Source of the DNA: Mixophyes australis | Taxonomy: Eukaryota; Chordata; Amphibia; Anura; Limnodynastidae | Assembly: GCA_036250195.1 (NCBI GenBank) | Contig: JAVHZZ010000004.1 | Coordinates: 256,865,228 to 256,929,227 of the forward strand | DNA length: 64,000 nucleotides | Reading direction: 5' to 3' | In this document: positions 32,939-46,100 of the stretch, one piece after another | Position numbering within the stretch: the first letter of the stretch is position 1 | How the letters are laid out: each line of letters starts with the position of its first letter | The notes under the pieces: model-generated | Seen by the model: the letters and a program-made list of their open reading frames with translations, nothing else | What the model was told of the DNA's origin: nothing | Databases searched by the model: none | Program-made: the position numbers and the translations under genes

Positions 32939-34251
32939 CGGCTGAGCGATTCTGAGTATTCAGACAAGTGTGATTCCTACATAAAAACCTTGATGGCAGA
33001 AGAAGACGACTGAAATAGAAGCAGACTTACCTGAAAGACGATGAGGGAGATGTCCAATGGCACCGCAGGCTGACAGGCGGCAATTGCGACTGGAGAATTA
33101 TTAAATTAAAATATTATTAAAATATTATACCAGTGTTGCTTTAGCCTAGGCAGATCAAATAAATTGAATTCACTTCAGAACCCTCCCTCACTTGTCACAT
33201 CTTGGCATATTCATTTACTCTATATTTTCTCTTGTTTTTATTCAATCACTGACGCAAGCTGATATAACTCTGACCAGAATTATCCCCCTTTCATCCAGAC
33301 TCTCTTAATAGCTGACAAGTCTGTCACCAGCATAGTTAATAAATGATACCTTGGCACTGGCTGTGAGGTGCACTAAATGTAGGAAGATCTCTATAAGACC
33401 ACACAGGAACCTGCCAGCACTGCATGTAGTAAGTAGACGGGCGATGTTCCAAAGGATATGTACTTATAATAATATTAATAAGAAAAATGCACCCAGGGTG
33501 GGATCCGGTTCCATGGTAAGAATTTTCCTTCTTGCTCCTGCATTATGTAGCACCAGAGTCCCAGATGGGCTATGCATGTCACAGAAGTACATCTCCCAGC
33601 ATGCATGGAGATGAGTCGCGCAGAGGAGGTGCAGAGTGGGAAACAGAGCAAGGGTTGCTGGGAGGAGAGAGGGAGATGGAGAGAGAGAATGGTGTGAATT
33701 GTGATACAATTTACAGAAAAGCGACATTGAGCTGTGTTATCACAGAAAAAAGGAGGGAACAGCCAGTATTTACTACACTTGTTTCTGTCTATTTTGGAGG
33801 AATTCTATGTGAGAGAAAGAGTGTGGTTCTTTTGTGTGTTGTCATCCCAGTGATTAAGAGGGACTGTGATATTGATTCATTCCTTCATATTGTATATGTG
33901 CACTTCAAAGGCAAGAGCAAGTAACAAGTCTCAATGTCTTTGCCACTTTCTGAAATCAAGGATTTGAACATTTGTAAATGTTTCTAAGTTGTATTGCATG
34001 ATTTATATTGCTCTACTCAAAGTTAGGCTGTCTGTGATAACAGTTTATTATCAAAATGTGACTAGACTATTGTGCATGTTTTGACAAGTTTATGGATAAG
34101 GGAGTCAGAGGTACGTCTTATATAGAATATAGAAAATGGGGAAATGCACAAATTGTGTTTAAGTATTCATATACATTCTGCTGCTGTCTTAGAATATTTC
34201 TCTGTTAATTCTCGCCTGAGGTTTAAAGTGCTTTCATTGTTACATATCTAC
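32939..34251. other. Interval without recognised gene
   Basis: Open frames 33351-33614 and 33532-33924 have no motif, signal peptide or composition suggesting a real protein. No repeat structure was found apart from short AT phrases. Confidence 0.4.
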
Positions 34252-34499
34252 CTCTAAATTAAGGATGAGCGGGCTCGGATTCTGCTAATCCGATCCCACC
34301 CGAACATCGCGGATCCGGCGGGATCCGAGTACTGTTCGGGTACTTCCGGCCGCCAAAGGAATCCGAAACGAGGCTATGACATCCAAGTCTCGCGTCGGAT
34401 CTCACGATACTCGGATGTCATAAATACTCACCTTGCGGCCGCCATCTTCATTTCGCCTGACATCAGGGAAGAGGGAGGGTGTGTAGGGTAGTGGTGCTC

Positions 34500-34656
34500 C
34501 TGCGTGATCAGTGCTCTGTCCTTGCTGAATCCAGTGGTGCTTTATGCCTGTGTCCAGTGCTCTGTCCTTGCTGAGTCCAGTGGTGCTTTTGTCCTGTGCT
34601 CTGTCCTGCTGAGTCCAGTGGTGCTTTAGTCCTGTGCTTTGTTGTGCTAAGTCCAT
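34500..34656 (-). repeat. 37-bp minisatellite, about 3-4 degenerate units
   Basis: Phrases gtgctctgtcc..ttgctgagtccagtggtgctttt recur with variable spacing. Inverted, this is the same unit as the better preserved array at 55338-55635. The open frame 34402-34656 (minus) reads through it and is not a gene. Confidence 0.85.
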
Positions 34657-34744
34657 ACAAATTTTATAATTATTAAAATCTCTTAAAAATTACTAAAAAA
34701 AATGTATTTTAAAAATTATACAAAATTAATAAAAAAAAAAATAT

Positions 34745-37700
34745 TTAAGCAGTTCTAAAGAATAGGTACTGCAATCTATATTACATTTACTACGTTCATT
34801 GTTTAAGCAGTTCCAGAGAATAGGTACTGCAATCTATATTACATTTAATACGTTCAATTTTAAGCAGTTCCAGATAATAGGTACTGCAATCTATATTACA
34901 TTTACTACGTTCATTGTTTAAGCAGTTCCAGAGAATAGGTACTGCAATCTATATTACATTTAATACGTTCAATTTTAAGCAGTTCCAGATAATAGGTACT
35001 GCAATCTATATTACATTTACTACGTTCATTCTTTAAGCAGTTCCAGAGAATAGGTACTGCAATCTATATTACATTTACTACGTTCATTGTTTAAGCAGTT
35101 CCAGAGAATAGGTACTGCAATCTATATTACATTTAATACGTAAAATTTTTAAGCAGTTCCAGATAATAAGTACTGCAATCTATATTACATTTACTACGTT
35201 CATTCTTTAAGCAGTTCCAGATAATAGGTACTGCAATCTATATTACATTTACTACGTTCATTCTTTAAGCAGTTCCAGAGAATAGGTACTGCAATCTATA
35301 TTACATTTAATACGTTCAATTTTTAAACAGTTCCAGAGAATAGGTACTGCAATCTATATTACATTTAATACGTTCATTTTTTAAGCAGTTCCAGAGAATA
35401 GGTACCGCAATCTATATTACATTTAATACGTTCAATTTTTAAGCAGTTCCAGATAATAGGTACCGCAATCTATATTACATTTACTACGTTCAATTTTTAA
35501 GCAGTTCCAGATAATAGGTACTGCAATCTATATTACATTTACTACGTTAATTTTTAAAGCAGTTCCAGAGAATAGGTACTGCTATCTATATTACATTTAC
35601 TACGTTCAATTTTTAAGCAGTTCCAGAGAATAGGTACTGCAATCTATATTACATTTAATACGTTCAATTTTTAAGCAGTTCCAGATAATAGGTACTGCAA
35701 TCTATATTACATTTACTACATTCATTCTTTAAGCAGTTCCAGAGAATAGGTACTGCAATCTATATTACATTTAATACGTTAAATTTTTAAGCAGTTCCAG
35801 ATAATAGGTACTGCAATCTATATTACATTTAATACGTCCATTTTTTAAGCAGTTCCAGAGAATAGGTACTGCAATCTATATTACATGTAATACGTTCAAT
35901 TTTTAAGCCGTTCCAGATAATAGGTACTGCAATCTATATTACATTTAATACGTCCATTTTTTAAGCAGTTCCAGAGAATAGGTACTGCAATCTATATTAC
36001 ATGTAATACGTTCAATTTTTAAGCCGTTCCAGATAATAGGTACTGTAATCTATATTACATTTACTACGTTCAATTTTTAAGCAGTTCCAGATAATAGGTA
36101 CTGCAATCTATATTACATTTACTACGTAAATTCTTTAAGCAGTTCCAGAGAATAGGTACTGCAATCTATATTACATTTAATACGTTAAATTTTTAAGCAG
36201 TTCCAGATAATAGGTACTGCAATCTATATTACATTTACTACGTTTATTCTTTAAGCAGTTCCAGAGAATAGGTACTGCAATCTATATTACATTTACTACG
36301 TTCATTCTTTAAGCAGTTCCAGAGAATAGGTACTGCAATCTATATTACATTTAATACGTTCAATTTTTAAGCAGTTCCAGAGAATAGGTACTGCAATCTA
36401 TATTACATTTAATACGTTCAATTTTTAAGCAGTTCCAGATAATAGGTACTGCAATCTATATTACATTTACTACGTTCATTCTTTAAGCAGTTCCAGAGAA
36501 TAGGTACTGCAATCTATATTACATTTAATACGTTCAATTGTTAAGCAGTTCCAGATAATAGGTACTGCAATCTATATTACATTTACTACGTTCATTCTTT
36601 AAGCAGTTCCAGAGAATAGGTACTGCAATCTATATTACATTTAATACGTTCAATTTTTAAGCAGTTCCAGATAATAGGTACTGCAATCTATATTACATTT
36701 ACTACATTCATTCTTTAAGCAGTTCCAGAGAATAGGTACTGCAATCTATATTACATTTAATACGTTCAATTTTTAAGCAGTTCCAGAGAATAGGTACTGC
36801 AATCTATATTACATTTAATACGTTCATTTTTTAAGCAGTTCCAGAGAATAGGTACTGCAATCTATATTACATTTACTACGTTCAATTTTTAAGCAGTTCC
36901 AGAGAATAGGTACTGCAATCTATATTACATTTAATACGTAAAATTTTTAAGCAGTTCCAGATAATAAGTACTGCAATCTATATTACATTTACTACGTTCA
37001 TTCTTTAAGCAGTTCCAGATAATAGGTACTGCAATCTATATTACATTTACTACGTTCATTCTTTAAGCAGTTCCAGAGAATAGGTACTGCAATCTATATT
37101 ACATTTAATACGTTCAATTTTTAAACAGTTCCAGAGAATAGGTACTGCAATCTATATTACATTTAATACGTTCATTTTTTAAGCAGTTCCAGAGAATAGG
37201 TACCGCAATCTATATTACATTTAATACGTTCAATTTTTAAGCAGTTCCAGATAATAGGTACCGCAATCTATATTACATTTACTACGTTCAATTTTTAAGC
37301 AGTTCCAGATAATAGGTACTGCAATCTATATTACATTTACTACGTTAATTTTTAAAGCAGTTCCAGAGAATAGGTACTGCTATCTATATTACATTTACTA
37401 CGTTCAATTTTTAAGCAGTTCCAGAGAATAGGTACTGCAATCTATATTACATTTAATACGTTCAATTTTTAAGCAGTTCCAGATAATAGGTACTGCAATC
37501 TATATTACATTTACTACATTCATTCTTTAAGCAGTTCCAGAGAATAGGTACTGCAATCTATATTACATTTAATACGTTAAATTTTTAAAGCAGTTCCAGA
37601 TAATAGGTACTGCAATCTATATTACATTTAATACGTCCATTTTTTAAGCAGTTCCAGAGAATAGGTACTGCAATCTATATTACATGTAATACGTTCAATT

Positions 37701-40700
37701 TTTAAGCCGTTCCAGATAATAGGTACTGCAATCTATATTACATTTAATACGTCCATTTTTTAAGCAGTTCCAGAGAATAGGTACTGCAATCTATATTACA
37801 TGTAATACGTTCAATTTTTAAGCCGTTCCAGATAATAGGTACTGTAATCTATATTACATTTACTACGTTCAATTTTTAAGCAGTTCCAGATAATAGGTAC
37901 TGCAATCTATATTACATTTACTACGTAAATTCTTTAAGCAGTTCCAGAGAATAGGTACTGCAATCTATATTACATTTAATACGTTAAATTTTTAAGCAGT
38001 TCCAGATAATAGGTACTGCAATCTATATTACATTTACTACGTTTATTCTTTAAGCAGTTCCAGAGAATAGGTACTGCAATCTATATTACATTTACTACGT
38101 TCATTCTTTAAGCAGTTCCAGAGAATAGGTACTGCAATCTATATTACATTTAATACGTTCAATTTTTAAGCAGTTCCAGAGAATAGGTACTGCAATCTAT
38201 ATTACATTTAATACGTTCAATTTTTAAGCAGTTCCAGATAATAGGTACTGCAATCTATATTACATTTACTACGTTCATTCTTTAAGCAGTTCCAGAGAAT
38301 AGGTACTGCAATCTATATTACATTTAATACGTTCAATTGTTAAGCAGTTCCAGATAATAGGTACTGCAATCTATATTACATTTACTACGTTCATTCTTTA
38401 AGCAGTTCCAGAGAATAGGTACTGCAATCTATATTACATTTAATACGTTCAATTTTTAAGCAGTTCCAGATAATAGGTACTGCAATCTATATTACATTTA
38501 CTACATTCATTCTTTAAGCAGTTCCAGAGAATAGGTACTGCAATCTATATTACATTTAATACGTTCAATTTTTAAGCAGTTCCAGAGAATAGGTACTGCA
38601 ATCTATATTACATTTAATACGTTCATTTTTTAAGCAGTTCCAGAGAATAGGTACTGCAATCTATATTACATTTACTACGTTCAATTTTTAAGCAGTTCCA
38701 GGGAATAGGTACTGCAATCTATATTACATTTAATACGTTCAATTCTTAAGCAGTTCCAGATAATAGGTACTGCAATCTATATTACATTTACTACGTTGAT
38801 TTTTTAAGCAGTTCCAGAGAATAGGTACTGCAATCTATATTACATTTACTACGTTCAATTTTTAAGCAGTTCCAGAGAATAGGTACTGCAATCTATATTA
38901 CATTTAATACGTTCAATTTTTAAGCAGTTCCAGAGAATAGGTACTGCAATCTATATAACATTTAATACGTTCATTTTTTAAGCAGTTCCAGAGAATAGGT
39001 ACTGCAATCTATATTACATTTAATACGTTCAATTTTTAAGCAGTTCCAGATAATAGGTACTGCAATCTATATTACATTTACTACGTTCAATTTTTAAGCA
39101 GTTCCAGATAATAGGTACTGCAATCTATATTACATTTACTACGTTCAATTTTTAAGCAGTTCCAGATAATAGGTACTGCAATCTATATTACATTTACTAC
39201 GTAAATTCTTTAAGCAGTTCCAGAGAATAGGTACTGCAATCTATATTACATTTAATACGTTAAATTTTTAAGCAGTTCCAGATAATAGGTACTGCAATCT
39301 ATATTACATTTACTACGTTTATTCTTTAAGCAGTTCCAGAGAATAGGTACTGCAATCTATATTACATTTACTACGTTCATTCTTTAAGCAGTTCCAGAGA
39401 ATAGGTACTGCAATCTATATTACATTTAATACGTTACATTTTTAAGCAGTTCCAGACAATAGGTACTGTAATCTATATTACATTTACTACGTTCATTCTT
39501 TAAGCAGTTCCAGAGAATAGGTACTGCAATCTATATTACATTTAATACGTTACATTTTTAAGCAGTTCCAGAGAATAGGTACTGCAATCTATATTACATT
39601 TAATACGTTCAATTTTTAAGCAGTTCCAGATAATAGGTACTGCAATCTATATTATATTTACTACGTTCATTCTTTAAGCAGTTCCAGAGAATAGGTACTG
39701 CAATCTATATTACATTTACTACGTTCAATTGTTAAGCAGTTCCAGATAATAGGTACTGCAATCTATATTAAATTTACTACATTCATTCTTTAAGCAGTTC
39801 CAGAGAATAGGTACTGCAATCTATATTACATTTAATACGTTCAATTTTTAAGCAGTTCCAGATAATAGGTACTGCAATCTATATTACATTTACTACATTC
39901 ATTCTTTAAGCAGTTCCAGAGAATAGGTACTGCAATCTATATTACATTTAATACGTTCAATTTTTAAGCAGTTCCAGAGAATAGGTACTGCAATCTATAT
40001 TACATTTAATACGTTCAATTTTTAAGCAGTTCCAGATAATAGGTACTGCAATCTATATTACATTTAATACGTTCAATTCTTAAGCAGTTCCAGATAATAG
40101 GTACTGCAATCTATATTACATTTACTACGTTCATTCTTTAAGCAGTTCCAGAGAATAGGTACTGCAATCTATATTACATTTAATACGTTCAATTTTTAAG
40201 CAGTTCCAGATAATAGGTACTGCAATCTATATTACATTTACTACGTTCAATTTTTAAGCAGTTCCAGATAATAGGTACTGCAATCTATATTACATTTACT
40301 ACATAAATTCTTTAAGCAGTTCCAGAGAATAGGTACTGCAATCTATATTACATTTAATACGTTAAATTTTTAAGCAGTTCCAGATAATAGGTACTGCAAT
40401 CTATATTACATTTACTACGTTTATTCTTTAAGCAGTTCCAGAGAATAGGTACTGCAATCTATATTACATTTACTACGTTCATTCTTTAAGCAGTTCCAGA
40501 GAATAGGTACTGCAATCTATATTACATTTAATACGTTACATTTTTAAGCAGTTCCAGACAATAGGTACTGCAATCTATATTACATTTACTACGTTCATTC
40601 TTTAAGCAGTTCCAGAGAATAGGTACTGCAATCTATATTACATTTAATACGTTCAATTTTTAAGCAGTTCCAGAGAATAGGTACTGCAATCTATATTACA

Positions 40701-41775
40701 TTTAATACGTTCAATTTTTAAGCAGTTCCAGATAATAGGTACTGCAATCTATATTATATTTACTACGTTCATTCTTTAAGCAGTTCCAGAGAATAGGTAC
40801 TGCAATCTATATTACATTTACTACGTTCAATTGTTAAGCAGTTCCAGATAATAGGTACTGCAATCTATATTAAATTTACTACATTCATTCTTTAAGCAGT
40901 TCCAGAGAATAGGTACTGCAATCTATATTACATTTAATACGTTCAATTTTTAAGCAGTTCCAGATAATAGGTACTGCAATCTATATTACATTTACTACAT
41001 TCATTCTTTAAGCAGTTCCAGAGAATAGATACTGCAATCTATATTACATTTAATACGTTCAATTTTTAAGCAGTTCCAGAGAATAGGTACTGCAATCTAT
41101 ATTACATTTAATACGTTCAATTTTTAAGCAGTTCCAGATAATAGGTACTGCAATCTATATTACATTTACTACATTCATTCTTTAAGCAGTTCCAGAGAAT
41201 AGGTACTGCAATCTATATTACATTTAATACGTTCAATTCTTAAGCAGTTCCAGATAATAGGTACTGCAATCTATATTACATTTACTACGTTGATTTTTTA
41301 AGCAGTTCCAGAGAATAGGTACTGCAATCTATATTACATTTACTACGTTCAATTTTTAAGCAGTTCCAGAGAATAGGTACTGCAATCTATATTACATTTA
41401 ACACGTTCAATTTTTAAGCAGTTCCAGATAATAGGTACTGCAATCTATATTACATTTAATACGTTCATTCTTTAAGCAGTTCCAGAGAGTAGATACTGCA
41501 ATCTATATTACATTTAATACGTTCAATTCTTAAGCAGTTCCAGAGAATAGGTACTGCAATCTATATCACATTTACTACGTTCAATTTTTAAGCAGTTCCA
41601 GATAATAGGTACTGCAATCTATATTACATTTAATACGTTCAATTCTTAAGCAGTTCCAGAGAATAGGTACTGCAATCTATATTACATTTACTATGTTCAT
41701 TCTTTAAGCAGTTCCAGAGAATAGGTACTGCAATCTATATTACATTTAATACGTTCAATTTTTAAGTATTTCCAA
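34745..41775. repeat. Giant minisatellite, about 121 x 58 bp, with higher-order structure
   Basis: The unit ttaagcagttccaga(g/t)aataggtactgcaatctatattacattta(a/c)tacgttca.tt.t is 57-58 bp, from 34745 to a decayed last unit at 41775. Two main variants (gagaat..ttaatacgttcaattttt and gataat..ttactacgttcattcttt) tend to alternate. Rare marker variants repeat at fixed distances: taaaattttt followed by ataagtac at 35141 and 36939 (1798 bp = 31 units), and ttatattta at 39651 and 40753, aaatttactac at 39771 and 40873 (1102 bp = 19 units). This shows block duplications. No open frame or gene lies in the array. Confidence 0.97.
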
Positions 41776-41817
41776 AGTGTGTGTGGTTTAGGGGTACACT
41801 CATTAGTGCTGCATATA

Positions 41818-44800
41818 ATGGATTACAAAAATTTGGAGGATAAAGTAGGGAAAGAGCAAGACCTACTTCCTCTTAATGCTGAAGCTGCTGCCACTAGTCA
41901 TGACATAGATGATGAAATGCCATCTACGTCGTCTGCCAAGGCTGATGCCCAATCTCCTAGTAGAGGGCATGTAAAATCCAAAAACCCAAAGTTCCCAAAA
42001 ATTAGCAAAAAAAGAAAATTAAAATCATCTGAGGAGAAACGTAAACTTGCCAAGATGCCATTTACGACACGGAGTGGCAAGGAACGGCTTAGGCCCTGGC
42101 CCGTGTTCATGACTAGTGGTTCAGCTTCACCCATGGATCTAAGCACTTCTCCTCCCCCCCGCTCTAACAAATTTAAGAGACTTAATCTGTCATCAACAAC
42201 TAGTCCAAGAACAGCGAATAGGGTTTTTGTGGTTGCGAAGCCTGACCTTCCCATCACTGTACGGGAAGAGGTGGCTCCTTCAACCATTTGCAGCACGCCC
42301 TCTGCATATGCTGGAAGGATCGCCCACAGTCCAGTTACAGATTTGGCTAATGAAGGTGTGAATGTTGTACACCGGGAGGAGGATATTAATGTAGCTGGCG
42401 CTGAGGAGGAACTTGACGAGGAGGATACTGATGTGGTTATCATAAATGAGACACCAGGGGGGGAAACAGTTGTTGTCCATGGGATGAAAAAGGCTATCGT
42501 CATGCCTGGTCAGAAGACCAAAAAATCCACCTTTTCTGTCTGGAGTTATTTTTATCAGAATCCGGACAACAAATGTATGGCCATATGTAGCTTACGTAAA
42601 GCTCAAATAAGCAGGGGTAAGGATCTTGGCCACCTAGGGACATCCTCACTTATACGTCACCTGAAGAACCTTCATAATTCAGTGTTTAGTTCAGGACCTG
42701 TGGCTAGGACCGTCAGCAGTCCAGGGACACCTAAATCCCTTGGTCCTGTTGGATACATACCACCAACACCCTCCTCGTCAACTTCCTCCATGATCTCCAT
42801 CAGATTTAGTCCTGCAGGCCATGTCACCAGCTAGACTGAGTCCTCTTCAATACGGGATTTATCCGAGGAATCCTGCAGCGGTACGCCTACTACTGCCACT
42901 GCTGCTCTTGCTGCTGGTAGTCGGTCATCTTCCCAGAGGGGAAGTCGTAAGACCGCTACGTCTTTCACCAAACAATTGACCGTCCAACAGTCATTTGCCA
43001 TGAGCACCAAGTACGACACTAGTCATCCTATGGCAAAGCGTATAACTGCGTCAATAACAGCAATGTTGGTGTTAGACGTGCGTCCGGTGTCCGCCATCAG
43101 TGGAGTGGGATTTAGACGGTTGATGGAGGTATTGTGTCCCCGGTACCAAATCCCATCGAGATTCCACTTCACTAGGTAGGCGATACCAAAGATGTACAGA
43201 GAAGTAAGAACAAGTGTCCTCAGTGCTCTAAAAAATGCAGTTGTACCCACTGTCCACTTAACCACGGACATGTGGACAAGTGGTTCAGGGCAAACTAAGG
43301 ACTATATGACTGTGACAGCCCACTGGGTAGATGCATCGCCTTCCGCAGCAACAGCAGCAGCTGCATCAGTAGCAGCATCTCCACAACGGCTGCTCGTGCC
43401 AAGGCAGGCAACGTTGTGTATCACAGGTTTTAGTAAGAGGCACAATGCTGACAACCTCTTAGAAAAACTGAGGGAAATAATCTCGGAGTGGCTTACCCCA
43501 CTTAGACTCCTGGGGATTTCTGGTGTCAGACAACGCCAGTAACATTGTGCGGGCATTACATATGTGCAATTTCCAGCACGTCCCATGTTTTGCCCACACC
43601 GTTAATTTGGTGGGGCAGCATTACCTGAAGAGTGACAGGGGTGTGCAGGAGATGCTTGCGGTGGCCCGCAAAATTGCTGGACACTTTCGGCATTCTGCCA
43701 GTGCCTACCGCAGACTCGAGCAACATCAAAAAAGGCTGAACCTGCCCTGCCATCACCTCAAACAAGAGGTTGTGACGCGCTGGAACTCCACCCTCTATAT
43801 GCTGCAGAGGATGGAGGAGCAGCAAAAGGCCATTCAAGCCTACACAGCCACCTACGACATAGGAAAATGAGTGGGGATGCGTCTGAGTCAAGCGCAGTGG
43901 AGACTGATTTCCGTGTTGTGCAAGGTTCTCCAGCCGTTTGAACTTGCCACACGAGAAGTCAGTTCCAACACTGCCAGCTTGAGTCAGGTGATTCCCCTGA
44001 TCAGGCTGTTGCAGAAGCAGCTGGAGAAAGTGAGGGAGGAGTTGGTAAACCATTGCGATTCCACCAAGCATGTAGCTCTTGTGGATGTAGCCCTTCGTAC
44101 GCTTTGCCAGGATCCGAGGGTGGTCACTCTTTTAAAGTCAGAGGAATACATTCTGGCCACCGTGCTCGATCCTCGGTTTAAAGCGTATGTTGTGTCTTTG
44201 TTTCCGGCGGACACAAGTCTACAGAGGTGCAAAGACCTGCTGGTCAGGAAATTGTCCTCTGAAGAGGACCGTGACATGCCAACAGCTCCACCTTCATTTT
44301 CTTTCACACCTAAGGCTGCGAGGAAAAAGCTCAGTTTTCCTAAAAGACCCACTAGCGGGGATGCAGACAACATCTGGTCCAGACTGAAGGACCTGCCAAC
44401 CATTGCAGACATGTCTACTGTCGCTGCATTGGATGCTGTCACAATAGAAAAAATGGTGGAGGATTATTTTGCTGACACCATCCAAATAGACATGTCAGAC
44501 AGTCCATATTGTTACTGGCAGGAAAAAAAGGCAGTTTAGAAGCCCCTGTACAAACTGGCTCTATTTTACCTGAGTTGTCCCCCCTCCAGTGTGTACTCGG
44601 AAAGAGTTTTTAGTGCAGGGGGGAACCTGGTCAGTGAGCGGCGAAGGAGGTTGCTTCTGCAGAACGTTGAAAAAATGATGTTCATAAAAATGAATTATCA
44701 ATTCCTCAATCAAGTACAGCACTGGCCTCCAGATCCTACAGAGGGACCTGTGGTTGTGGAGTCCAGCGGGGACGAATTGATAATGCGTGAGGATGAGGAA

Positions 44801-44865
44801 GTACACACTGAAGGGGAGAGGAATCAGAGGATGAGGATGAGAAAGACGACATCTTGCCTCAGTAG
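41818..44865 (+). pseudogene. hAT transposase of the giant element, disabled
   Basis: The ATG at 41818 (MDYKNLEDKVGKEQ..) follows the array by about 40 bp. Order: acidic and basic N-terminal 220 residues, BED finger (about 42490-42680), core with LTTDMWTSGSG (43259-43290) and SDNASNIV (43523-43550), then hATC with SSVYSERVFSAGGN (about 44585-44630). The natural end is the TAG at 44863-44865. Lesions: TAG at 42832, TAG at 43177, about 2 bp lost near 43510, TGA at 43868, TAG at 44537 replacing Trp, and a shift near 44815. The second zinc Cys of the BED finger is Arg (CGT at 42595-42597), where copy 1 retains Cys. The element therefore depended on another transposase for any late movement. Confidence 0.92.
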
Positions 44866-44920
44866 AGCCTGTTTAGTTTGTACAGGGAGAGATGAATAGC
44901 TTTTTTGGTGTGGGGGCCCA

Positions 44921-45240
44921 AACAAACCAAACATTTCAGCCACAGTTGTTTGGTAGGCCCTGTCGCTGAAATGATTGGTTTGTTAAAGTGTGCATGTCCT
45001 ATTTCAACAACATATGGGTGGGTGGGAGGGCCCAAGGACAATTCCATCTTGCACCTTTTTTTTTTCTTTGCCAGCTCGTTTTGTGGGGGTCCAAACAAAC
45101 CAATCATTTCAGCCACAGTTTGGTAGGCCCTTTCGCTGAAATGATTGGTTTGTTAAAGTGCGCATGTCCTATTTCAACAACATAAGGGTGGGTGGGAGGG
45201 CCCAAGGACAATTCCATCTTGCAAATCTTTTTTTGCCATT
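44921..45240. repeat. Tandem duplication containing the 20-bp-arm hairpin
   Basis: Two units of about 150-170 bp each contain aacaaacca.acatttcagc, the inverted gctgaaatgattggtttgtt, then gtgcatgtcctatttcaacaacat..gggtgggtgggagggcccaaggacaattccatcttgca. Copy 1 has a single unit (about 700-842, inverted). Confidence 0.9.
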
Positions 45241-46100
45241 ATGTGACCGTCCAACAGTTGTTTGCCATGAGCACAAAGTACGACAGTAGTCATCCTATGG
45301 CAAAGCGGATAACTGCAGCCTTAACAGCTATGTTGGTGTTAGACGTGCGTCCAGTGTCCGCCATCAGTGGAGTGGGATTTAGACGGTTGATGGCTTACCC
45401 CACTTAGACTCTTCTGGGGATTTGTGGTGTCAGACAACGCCAGTAACATTGTGCGGGCATTACATATGGGCAATTTCCTTTGTGACTCCATTATCCCAAT
45501 TAAAAGGATTTTTACCTGTTGGTGTAATGATGTTATAAACACTACACTTGAAAGCTTGAGCCTTTAAATCAAAAAGTCACTCTTCATTGCACGAATATTT
45601 GCAACAGGGACAGTTTTTTGGTTCCCAAAGTCAACAAATAACACTTCGACGCTGTCTGTCTTTGACATACTTGATGGGATCTCAATGATGAATGCTCTGT
45701 ACCATGGTCGTCGAAAACAAGAGGTAGTAACGCGCTCGAACTACACCCTCAGTCTATATGCTGCAGAGGATGTAGGAGCAGCCATATGTGCAGTGGAATT
45801 TAGATCAGTTGGAGGAGGTATTGTGGCCCCGGTACCAAATTGGGTACCGGGGCCACTCCACTACGCAGTCCAGATAGATGCGTATCAACTACATTCAGTG
45901 TTGGGGGCAAATCCAAAGGTAATGAAAATGACCTGTCATCGTCAAAAACAAGAGGTATTGATGCTTGAACTACACCCTGTATATGCTGCAGAGGATGTAG
46001 GAGCAGGCAGCTGTGCAGTGGAATTGAGACCATTTGAAGGCGGAGGTATTGTGGCCCCGGTACCAAATTGGGTACCGGGCCCACTCCACTACGCAGTCCA
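45241..46100 (+). repeat. 3' tail built from transposase gene fragments
   Basis: 45241-45478 repeats codons for TVQQ.FAMSTKYDSSHPMAKRIT.. through ISGVGFRRLM, then jumps by deletion to DNASNIVRALHMGNF. 45715-45785 and 45945-46010 each match the KQEVVTR.N.TL.. to LQRMEEQ region. Each is followed by a block matching GFRRLMEVLCPRYQ that turns into a palindrome (45823-45856, 46051-46084). The start of the first piece also exists in copy 1 at about 655-685, so part of this capture predates their divergence. Confidence 0.85.

Noticed and set aside
33351..33924. Overlapping open frames that could be a host exon
   Set aside because: No motif, no conserved composition, and no splice or promoter context that I can support.
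34745..41775. Regular array resembling a CRISPR
   Set aside because: Units are directly contiguous without unique spacers, the period is 57-58 bp with variant units, and the array lies inside a eukaryotic transposon.
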